Assembly: GCA_009785505.1 (NCBI GenBank)
Contig: WQWA01000021.1
Span: 1 to 35,121, forward strand
Direction: 5' to 3'
Length of the DNA: 35,121 bases
Origin: Bacteroidales bacterium
GTDB lineage: Bacteria > Bacteroidota > Bacteroidia > Bacteroidales > P3
The stretch's first letter is position 1. The number at the start of each line of letters is the position of its first letter. The position numbers and the translations under genes were made by a program. Positions 25,222 to 32,446 of this stretch are shown piece by piece. The notes beneath the pieces were generated by a model. That model ran no database searches. It was not told the origin of the DNA and saw only the letters and a list, made by a program, of their open reading frames with translations.

Positions 25222-26439
25222 TTAAACCGTTTCGATTGCTTCAATAATCAACGCAATCGCTTCGCGGAGCTGTTCTTCGGTGATAACCAACGGTGGAGCA
25301 AAACGAATGATGTGTCCGTGAGTTGGTTTTGCCAAAACGCCTAAATCACGCATCTTCATGCACACATCCCAAGCTTCTTTGCCTGCCATCGGCTTGATTA
25401 CAACGGCATTCAAAAGTCCTCTTCCACGAATTAATTCGATACGATCGGATTTGCATTTTGCCATTTCCTCACGGAAAATTTGTCCAAGTGTTTCGGCTTT
25501 TTCGGCAAGTTTTTCGTCTTTTACAACATCTAATGCGGCCATAGCAACTTTACCGGCAAGTGGGAATCCACCGAATGTTGAACCGTGTTCTCCCGGTTTG
25601 ATGTTGAGCATAATTTCATCATCACACAATACTGCAGATACAGGAATTACGCCACCCGAAAGAGCTTTGCCCAAAACTAATACATCCGGACGCACACCTT
25701 CGTGATCGCAAGCCAAAAGTTTTCCGGTGCGTGCAATGCCGGTTTGTACCTCGTCAGCAATAAACAATACGTTGTGTTTTTTGCACAAATCGTAGCATGC
25801 CGTCAAATAGCCTTCATCAGGAACAAAAACGCCGGCTTCGCCTTGAATCGGCTCGACCAAAAATGCGGCGATACGCTTGCCTTCTTTGTTTAAAATGTCT
25901 TCCAATGCTTTTGTATCGTTGTACGGAATGCGTCTAAAACCGGGCGTTAGCGGGCCATAGTTTGCGTAAGAGTCAGGATCGTTCGACATTGAAACAATTG
26001 CCAAGGTACGTCCATGGAAATTTCCTTCGCAACAAACAATCAATACATCATCATTCGGGATATTTTTGTTTACAACACCCCAGCGACGAGCCAATTTTAG
26101 TGCAGTTTCAACGGCTTCCGCACCGGTATTCATCGGGAGCATTCGGCTGTAACCAAAATATTCGGTCATGTATTTTTCGTAGCCTCCTAAAGTTTCGTTG
26201 TAAAATGCACGAGACACGAGCGTAAGCGTTTTCGCCTGCTCGCACAAAGCATTCACAATTTTCGGATGGCAATGTCCTTGATTGACGGCAGAATAAGCCG
26301 ACAAAAAGTCATAGTAACGCTTTCCTTCGACGTCCCAAAGAAAAGGCCCTTCGCCTTTGCTCAAAACGACAGGTAGAGGATGGTAATTGTGAGCACCGTA
26401 ATGCTCTTCCATTGCGATAAGTTGTTCTGTTTTTGTCAT
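25222..26439 (-). CDS. rocD: Ornithine aminotransferase
   Basis: 405 residues, class III PLP aminotransferase turning ornithine and 2-oxoglutarate into glutamate semialdehyde and glutamate. [17 protein letters not shown] at the N-terminus, [85 protein letters not shown] and the PLP lysine in VLGKALSGG are specific to OAT rather than acetylornithine aminotransferase. Length is as expected. The promoter box at 26530 leaves a leader of about 90 bases with a palindrome. Monocistronic. Confidence 0.95.
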   Translation of the reverse strand: MTKTEQLIAMEEHYGAHNYHPLPVVLSKGEGPFLWDVEGKRYYDFLSAYSAVNQGHCHPKIVNALCEQAKTLTLVSRAFYNETLGGYEKYMTEYFGYSRMLPMNTGAEAVETALKLARRWGVVNKNIPNDDVLIVCCEGNFHGRTLAIVSMSNDPDSYANYGPLTPGFRRIPYNDTKALEDILNKEGKRIAAFLVEPIQGEAGVFVPDEGYLTACYDLCKKHNVLFIADEVQTGIARTGKLLACDHEGVRPDVLVLGKALSGGVIPVSAVLCDDEIMLNIKPGEHGSTFGGFPLAGKVAMAALDVVKDEKLAEKAETLGQIFREEMAKCKSDRIELIRGRGLLNAVVIKPMAGKEAWDVCMKMRDLGVLAKPTHGHIIRFAPPLVITEEQLREAIALIIEAIETV

Positions 26440-26487
26440 GGTATTTTGTTTTAGTTTTAACTTACGTTGAAATTGCTCACGCTCGAG

Positions 26488-26505
26488 AAATAAGTAAACT
26501 TATTT
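26488..26505. repeat. Perfect palindrome in the rocD leader
   Basis: AAATAAGT-AA-ACTTATTT, with GAG and CTC just outside that extend the pairing imperfectly. It lies between the -7 box and the rocD ATG. Confidence 0.6.
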
Positions 26506-26529
26506 TTGCTCGCTTAATCGCAATTTTCT

Positions 26530-26538
26530 GCAAATGTA
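26530..26538 (-). promoter_or_regulatory. Bacteroidetes -7 box for rocD
   Basis: On the minus strand this reads TACATTTGC, about 90 bases before the ATG at 26439. Confidence 0.6.
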
Positions 26539-26609
26539 CGATTTTTTTTTGAAATAGACAAAAACGATAATTTTTTTTGTATCCTTGGCAAAAAAAACTC
26601 TGTATGTTC

Positions 26610-28745
26610 TCAGTCAGAAATGCCTTTCATACTAAGGTTAATCCGCCGTCTTGGAATATCAACATCTAATACTTTGACCAAAACGTTTTGTTGCAAGCGA
26701 ACAACTTCATTGGGATTGGAAATATAACGATCTGCCAGTTGGCTAACGTGTACCAATCCGTCCTGATGTACGCCAATATCTACAAAAGCACCGAAAGCAG
26801 TGATGTTTGTAACAATTCCCGGAAGGGTCATACCTGCAACCAAGTCTTCAATTTTATTGATGTTTTTATTAAATTCGAATACTTCAAACTTTGTGCGAGG
26901 ATCTCTGCCCGGCTTTTCCAATTCTTTCATAATGTCTTCCAAAGTTGGCAACCCGCAGTCGGGCGTAACAAATTCTTTGATGTTGACTTTATCTCGGCAC
27001 TCTTTTTTTTCTAACAGTTCGGGGACGGAACAGCCGACGCGTTTAGCCATTTGCTCTACTAATTTGTAACGCTCGGGATGCACAGCACTTTGATCCAATG
27101 GATTTTTTGCATTTCTAATCCGTAAAAAACCGGCACACAGTTCAAAAACTTTTTCTCCCAAACGAGGCACTTTTTTCAGTTGAGTGCGTGATCCGAATTC
27201 GCCGTTTTCACTGCGATAATCCACGATATTTTGTGCTAACACAGGGCCAATCCCGGAAACATAAGTCAACAATTCTTTACTGGCTGTGTTAAGTTCAACG
27301 CCGACATTATTCACACAGCTAACGACCGTATCCGTCAACGCTTCCTGCAATTTGGATTGATTAACATCATGCTGATATTGTCCGACACCGATTGATTTCG
27401 GATCAATTTTTACCAGTTCCGACAGCGGATCCATCAATCGTCGTCCGATAGAAACTGCCCCTCGAACCGTTACATCATAATTTGGAAATTCTTTGCGAGC
27501 CACGTCCGAAGCGGAATAGATTGATGCTCCACTTTCATTGACCATCACAATAATCGGAGCGTTTTTGAAATGTGCACGGCGAACAAAGGCTTCTGTTTCG
27601 CGTCCTGCCGTGCCGTTTCCGATGGCGATAGCCTCTATTTTGTAAGCTTCCGTCAGGTGTTCGATTTTGTTTATGGCTTGGTGTTCTCCACCTGAAGAAG
27701 TAAACGGATGTATGGTTTCATTGTGCAATAATTGTCCTTGCTTGTCCAAACATACAACCTTGCAACCCGTTCTAAATCCGGGGTCTATCGCCAATACGGT
27801 TTTTTGCCCCAATGGAGAGGCCAGTAGCAGTTGACGCAAGTTTTCTGTGAAAACTTTGATGGCTTCTTCGTCGGCTTTTTCTTTTAGAATTGCTAGTATT
27901 TCTGTTTCCATAGAGGGCGACAGCAAACGTTTGTAACCGTCTGCGATGGCTGATTTCACTTGTCTTGATGCATCGTTGTTACCTTTTATGAATAATTTCT
28001 CCAACGATTCGATAGCCGATTCATTACTTTCCGGTTCTACTTTTATTTTCAAAAAACCTTCGTCTTCGCCACGCAACATTGCCAAAATACGATGTGAAGG
28101 TGCTTTCATTGCAGGTTCGTTCCAATCAAACCACGATTGATATTTTTTGCCTTCCTCTTCCTTGTTTTTTGCAACCTTTGAACTTAAAAATGCCGTTCTT
28201 TTGTACAAGTTTCGCATACGGTTACGGGCAAAAGCATCTTCGTTAACCCATTCTGCAATAATATCACGTGCTCCGGCTAACGCTTCGTTTTCATCAAGAA
28301 CACCTTTCTCCTCGCTGATATATTTTTCAGCTTCGGTTTCAATATCAAAATTATTTTGCTGAAAGATTTTTTTTGCCAAAGGTTCCAATCCTTTAGCAAC
28401 AGCAACGGTTGCACGTGTTTTTCGTTTGGGCTTATAAGGCAAATATAAATCCTCTAATTCGGACAAAATTTCTACGTCCATAATTTTCTTTTCCAACTCC
28501 GGTGTGAGTTTGCCCTGTTCGGAAATGGATTGCAAAATAACGTCCCGACGCTTATCCAATTCTTTTAATTGGCTTAATTTATCACGAATCGCCAAGATTT
28601 GCACTTCGTCCAAACTACCCGTTGCTTCTTTTCTATAACGAGCAATAAACGGCACCGTTGCACCATTTTCTAGTAGTTCTACGGTTTTTTCTACTTGACG
28701 AGTGTTGATATTTAGGACTTGGGATATTTTTTGGTTGTAGCTCAT
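26610..28745 (-). CDS. tex: Tex family RNA-binding transcription accessory protein
   Basis: 711 residues from the ATG at 28745 (MSYNQKISQVLN); an in-frame TTG three codons upstream is inside the promoter. Domains in Tex order: N-terminal helical part (NGATVPFIARYRKEATGSLDEVQ, LEDLYLPYKPKRKTRA), YqgF RNase H-like domain (VLAIDPGFRTGCKVVCLD, AIGNGTAGRETEAFV), helix-hairpin-helix (YVSGIGPVLAQNIVDYRSENG), and a C-terminal S1 domain (PGIVTNITAFGAFVDIGVHQDGLVHVSQLADRYI, about 638-709). Tex proteins bind nucleic acid and affect transcription and stress survival. Length and all domains are intact. Confidence 0.95.
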   Translation of the reverse strand: MSYNQKISQVLNINTRQVEKTVELLENGATVPFIARYRKEATGSLDEVQILAIRDKLSQLKELDKRRDVILQSISEQGKLTPELEKKIMDVEILSELEDLYLPYKPKRKTRATVAVAKGLEPLAKKIFQQNNFDIETEAEKYISEEKGVLDENEALAGARDIIAEWVNEDAFARNRMRNLYKRTAFLSSKVAKNKEEEGKKYQSWFDWNEPAMKAPSHRILAMLRGEDEGFLKIKVEPESNESAIESLEKLFIKGNNDASRQVKSAIADGYKRLLSPSMETEILAILKEKADEEAIKVFTENLRQLLLASPLGQKTVLAIDPGFRTGCKVVCLDKQGQLLHNETIHPFTSSGGEHQAINKIEHLTEAYKIEAIAIGNGTAGRETEAFVRRAHFKNAPIIVMVNESGASIYSASDVARKEFPNYDVTVRGAVSIGRRLMDPLSELVKIDPKSIGVGQYQHDVNQSKLQEALTDTVVSCVNNVGVELNTASKELLTYVSGIGPVLAQNIVDYRSENGEFGSRTQLKKVPRLGEKVFELCAGFLRIRNAKNPLDQSAVHPERYKLVEQMAKRVGCSVPELLEKKECRDKVNIKEFVTPDCGLPTLEDIMKELEKPGRDPRTKFEVFEFNKNINKIEDLVAGMTLPGIVTNITAFGAFVDIGVHQDGLVHVSQLADRYISNPNEVVRLQQNVLVKVLDVDIPRRRINLSMKGISD

Positions 28746-28750
28746 TTTCT

Positions 28751-28759
28751 GCAAAAATA
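28751..28759 (-). promoter_or_regulatory. Bacteroidetes -7 box for tex
   Basis: On the minus strand this reads TATTTTTGC, five bases before the ATG at 28745, a leaderless-type spacing. Confidence 0.5.
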
Positions 28760-28826
28760 CAAAAAAAAATCAATATGAGCAATTTTTCACACCAAAACCT
28801 TAATTCGTTTTTCTCGAATTGATGAT

Positions 28827-29081
28827 TGCATCTTTCACACCACGCTCGCCCCAAGTATTTTAGCCATCAAAGGTACCAGATTTAAAATACCTGTGGTTGA
28901 AGATAGCGATGTCCTACTTACCGGCTTAGATGTAGAAGCGTATGGGGCAGATCTTTTTATGATTGTTAGCGATTCCAAGTTTTCTCCGAAATACAAAAAA
29001 GGTGATATGATCGCTTGTAAAATAGTGGGCAGATTAGATATAAATACAAATTTCCAATCTTCTTTCTCTGCTGTAAAATGA
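28827..29081 (+). pseudogene. Remnant of an S24/LexA-type phage repressor C-terminal domain
   Basis: The open frame begins after a stop at 28824 and gives about 84 codons with no good ATG start. It reads TRFKIPVVEDSDVLLTGLDVEAYGADLFMIVSDSKFSPKYKKGDMIACKIVGR. The GADLFMIVSDSKFSPKYKKGD part aligns by eye with the catalytic strand of S24 peptidase repressors (normally V-G-D-S-M-x-P-x-x-x-x-G-D); the catalytic Ser is kept but the flanking Gly and Met are changed. The N-terminal HTH and the downstream catalytic Lys region are missing. It sits directly before the helicase-methylase operon. Most likely a decayed prophage or mobile-element regulator. Confidence 0.5.
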
Positions 29082-29130
29082 TAGAAATATCAAAACTCAA
29101 AATAATGTTGAGATTTTCATAAAAAAATCG

Positions 29131-29139
29131 TACCTTTGC
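29131..29139 (+). promoter_or_regulatory. Bacteroidetes -7 box for the helicase-methylase operon
   Basis: TACCTTTGC lies 41 bases before the helicase ATG at 29181. Confidence 0.65.
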
Positions 29140-29180
29140 AGGGCGGTGTCTAATGCCCAAACAGAAAATTTGAAATAACT

Positions 29181-32100
29181 ATGTCCACAAAATTCTTCAC
29201 AAACGAAAACAAGAACACCTTACTCAACAAGATTAAAGGCGTTTTTGAACATAAAAACATTCATTTTTTTGATGCTCTTGTGGGCTACTTTCGGGCATCT
29301 GGGTATTTCAACGTGCGACCATTCGTTGAAGACGCTACTGAAATCCGCATTTTAGTTGGAATCAACATTGATGAAATGGTTTACGATGCCAACAACAAGG
29401 GTTTGTTATTTGCCGGAAACGAGGATGACAGCGTTGATACCTATATCGACAATCTCAAAAAAGATATTCAATCCGCCAAATATGACAAAACCGTTGAAGA
29501 CGGAATGTTGCAGTTTATTCGGGATTTGATAGAAGAAAAAGTCAAAATCAAAGTCTATCCGAAGCAAAATCTACACGCCAAAATTTATATTTTTAGAGAA
29601 GAATACAAGCACGCTCACGGCTACGGTTCTGTTATTACCGGGTCAAGCAATTTGACCGATAGCGGACTGCAACACAATTTCGAATTTAACGTGGAACTGC
29701 GAGACGATGCCGACATTGATTTTGCCCTCGAAACCTTTGAGCAACTTTGGAAACAAAGCGTTGAAATCGGAAAAAAATTTATCGAAAAACTAAAAACAGA
29801 AACCTATCTCAACGATACATTCACGCCCTTCGAAATCTACTACAAATTTTTGATTGAATACTTTGGAAAAAGCGTTGAGTATGACCCTAATTCTTTGCGT
29901 GATATGCCAAAGGAGTACAAAAAACTGCAATATCAAGCTGATGCCGTAAACGATGGCTATGCAAAATTGGAAAAACACAACGGCTTTTTTCTTTCTGACG
30001 TAGTTGGATTGGGTAAAACAGTCGTGTCGGCACAAATCGCCAAAAACTTTTTCTATCACAACGGATTCCCCGATTATCTTTCAAGAACGCTCGTAATTTG
30101 TCCGCCTGCGTTGAAAGAAAATTGGAGGGAAACATTTGATAATTTTAGCATAAGCGATTACAAAATTGAAAGCATCGGTAGTTTACATAAAATTCGCAAT
30201 GCAAAAAAAATCGATTTGATAATCGTTGACGAAGCCCACAAGTTCCGCAACGATTCGGCAGAAATGTACAACGCTTTGCAAAAACTGTGTAAAACGCCAA
30301 CTCGCAACGGCACACAAAAAAAGGTTATGCTTGTGTCGGCAACTCCGCTCAACAACCGTCCCGAAGACATCGCAAATCAAGTATATTTGTTTCAAGATAA
30401 AAAGGATTCAACGCTCGAAATTAGCAATCTGCAACACTTCTTTGCCCCAAAGGTTCAACGCTACAAAGATCTGAAAAAAGAAACCGATGTCAAAAAGATG
30501 GCAAAGGATGTGAAAGAACTCTATGATGAAATTCGCCAAATAGTTATTGAGCCATTGACCGTTCGCAGAACTCGCACCGACCTCTTGGAAAACGAGGCGT
30601 ACAAAAAGGATTTGAAGGAACAGGGCATCGCGTTTCCGGTAGTCAAACAACCCGAAAAAATCTTGTACCAGTTAGACAGCAAATTGGAAACGTTGTACGA
30701 TAACACGCTCAAAACCCTAGCCGAAGAACTGACCTACTACCGCTATCAAGCCATAAAATTTCTCATTCCGGAAAAGAAAAACAAGTATAAAAATGCCGAA
30801 CTGGCTTCACAGCAGTTGAAGTACATTATGAAGACTTTGCTTGTGAAACGGCTCGATAGTAGTTTTTACGCGTTCCGAAAATCGCTCGAACGCTTTGCAC
30901 AAGCAACGGCAAATATGGTCAAAATGTTTGACAACAACCGTATCTTTATCGCAAAGAATTTCGATGTAAACAAATACATTGAAGAAAACAGAGAGGAAGA
31001 GCTTTTTCAACATTTGATTGATTTGAAAGATACCGATCCAACCATTGAAATCTGCACCGCAAGTGACTTCGAAGATGGTTTTGTAGAGGGGCTGAAAGCG
31101 GATTTTGACATCTTACAAAACCTTGTCAATGAATGGGAAAAAGTAGATACAGACCCAAAATTAGATGTTTTTAAGGAGTATCTGAAAACAACGCTTTTAT
31201 CTGCCAAAATCAACAAAGAAGGCAAGTTGGTTGTGTTTTCCGAATCGCAAGAAACGACCGATTATCTCGACAAAGAGTTGAAAAAAGCAGGTTTTGACAA
31301 ACTTTTGGTATGCAGTAGTAAAAACCGAAAAGATGTGTTTCCGCTTATTCGTGAAAACTTTGATGCAAACATTGCCAAAGTCGAACAAAAAGACGACTAC
31401 GATATTGTAATCTCCACCGAAGTGTTGGCAGAAGGTGTGAATATGCACCGTGCCAACGTGATCGTAAACTATGACACACCTTGGAACTCTACACGACTAA
31501 TGCAACGCATCGGGCGTGTAAATCGTATCGGTAGCACAGCAAAAGAGATTTATATTTTCAATTTCTTTCCAACAGCAAAGGTAGAAGAAGACATCGAATT
31601 GAAGAAAAAGGCAATTCTCAAACTGCAAGCGTTTCATAGTGCTTTGGGCGAAGATAGCCAAATCTATTCTGAAGAAGAAATTGTAGAAAGTTTTGGTCTT
31701 TTTGACAAATTGGCAAAAGAAGAAAAAGACGAAAAACTAAAAATTCTGCTCGACTTACGCAAGTTCAAAGACGAAAATCCGGAGCTGTTTAAGAAAATCA
31801 AAAATATGACACTTCGGGCAAGAACTGCTCGAGAAAATTCCGACTTGCAAAACAGCACCATTATTTTTATTCGCAACGAAAAACGCAACTCATTTCTATT
31901 GGTTAAAGATGATGCAAAGCCACAAGAATTAACATTTTTACAGGCAGAGGAAATCTATCGTGCCAACAAAGCCGAAAAATCCGTACCGCTGACCGACAGC
32001 CACCACACGCAAGTAGAAAAAGCAATCGCACATTTCAAACAGCAGTTAGCAGAGGAAAAACAATCCGCACGTTCGGTGGTTATCACGCACAGTCCTGCGG

Positions 32101-32435
32101 AAAAACAAGCGAATAGTTATCTTGATGCAATCATGAAATTACCGTTCGTTGATAGTCACGAGCAAGAATTGTTATGCTTGGCAAAAGAGGCGATAAACTT
32201 GGGCAAACTCCAAAAACTGCCCAAAGAAATCAGCAAGTTTTACAAAAACTTGAAAAAAGCATCAATTCCACCCGCCAAGCAACTCGAAACCGTAATCAAA
32301 ATTATCAAAAATTACCCTCTGCACGACAGCGACGCTTCGACAGGTTCAGCGACCGACGACGCCAACGCAACCGAAAACATCAAAGATAATAAAAATTTTG
32401 CCCCAAAAATCATCATTAGCGAAAGTTTTAGATAA
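29181..32435 (+). CDS. PLD-SNF2 helicase of a probable anti-phage system
   Basis: 1084 residues. Residues about 1-200 are a phospholipase D-like domain with one HxK motif (LHAKIYIF, H132 and K134) and GSSNLTDSGL. A superfamily 2 (SNF2/Helicase_C) motor follows: Q-like region YQADAV, Walker A VGLGKT (about 275-280), LVICPPALKENW, DEAH box VDEAHKFRND (D350-H353), VSATPLNNRPED, and motif VI QRIGRVNRIGS near 775. A long helical C-terminus (about 830-1084) has no domain I know. An in-frame 26-bp repeat near residues 1050-1057 adds SDASTGSA. It is 11 bases upstream of an adenine methylase. The pair resembles drmD-drmMI of class 1 DISARM or other helicase-methylase restriction systems; the assignment is inference. 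Confidence 0.85.
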   Translation: MSTKFFTNENKNTLLNKIKGVFEHKNIHFFDALVGYFRASGYFNVRPFVEDATEIRILVGINIDEMVYDANNKGLLFAGNEDDSVDTYIDNLKKDIQSAKYDKTVEDGMLQFIRDLIEEKVKIKVYPKQNLHAKIYIFREEYKHAHGYGSVITGSSNLTDSGLQHNFEFNVELRDDADIDFALETFEQLWKQSVEIGKKFIEKLKTETYLNDTFTPFEIYYKFLIEYFGKSVEYDPNSLRDMPKEYKKLQYQADAVNDGYAKLEKHNGFFLSDVVGLGKTVVSAQIAKNFFYHNGFPDYLSRTLVICPPALKENWRETFDNFSISDYKIESIGSLHKIRNAKKIDLIIVDEAHKFRNDSAEMYNALQKLCKTPTRNGTQKKVMLVSATPLNNRPEDIANQVYLFQDKKDSTLEISNLQHFFAPKVQRYKDLKKETDVKKMAKDVKELYDEIRQIVIEPLTVRRTRTDLLENEAYKKDLKEQGIAFPVVKQPEKILYQLDSKLETLYDNTLKTLAEELTYYRYQAIKFLIPEKKNKYKNAELASQQLKYIMKTLLVKRLDSSFYAFRKSLERFAQATANMVKMFDNNRIFIAKNFDVNKYIEENREEELFQHLIDLKDTDPTIEICTASDFEDGFVEGLKADFDILQNLVNEWEKVDTDPKLDVFKEYLKTTLLSAKINKEGKLVVFSESQETTDYLDKELKKAGFDKLLVCSSKNRKDVFPLIRENFDANIAKVEQKDDYDIVISTEVLAEGVNMHRANVIVNYDTPWNSTRLMQRIGRVNRIGSTAKEIYIFNFFPTAKVEEDIELKKKAILKLQAFHSALGEDSQIYSEEEIVESFGLFDKLAKEEKDEKLKILLDLRKFKDENPELFKKIKNMTLRARTARENSDLQNSTIIFIRNEKRNSFLLVKDDAKPQELTFLQAEEIYRANKAEKSVPLTDSHHTQVEKAIAHFKQQLAEEKQSARSVVITHSPAEKQANSYLDAIMKLPFVDSHEQELLCLAKEAINLGKLQKLPKEISKFYKNLKKASIPPAKQLETVIKIIKNYPLHDSDASTGSATDDANATENIKDNKNFAPKIIISESFR
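32326..32351 (+). repeat. 26-bp in-frame palindromic repeat inside the helicase
   Basis: Differs from 32748-32773 by a single base (T for C). Core CTTCGACAGGTTCAGCG with a CGCT/AGCG stem. Encodes SDASTGSA in the helicase frame. Confidence 0.85.
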
Positions 32436-32446
32436 CAAACAACCCT

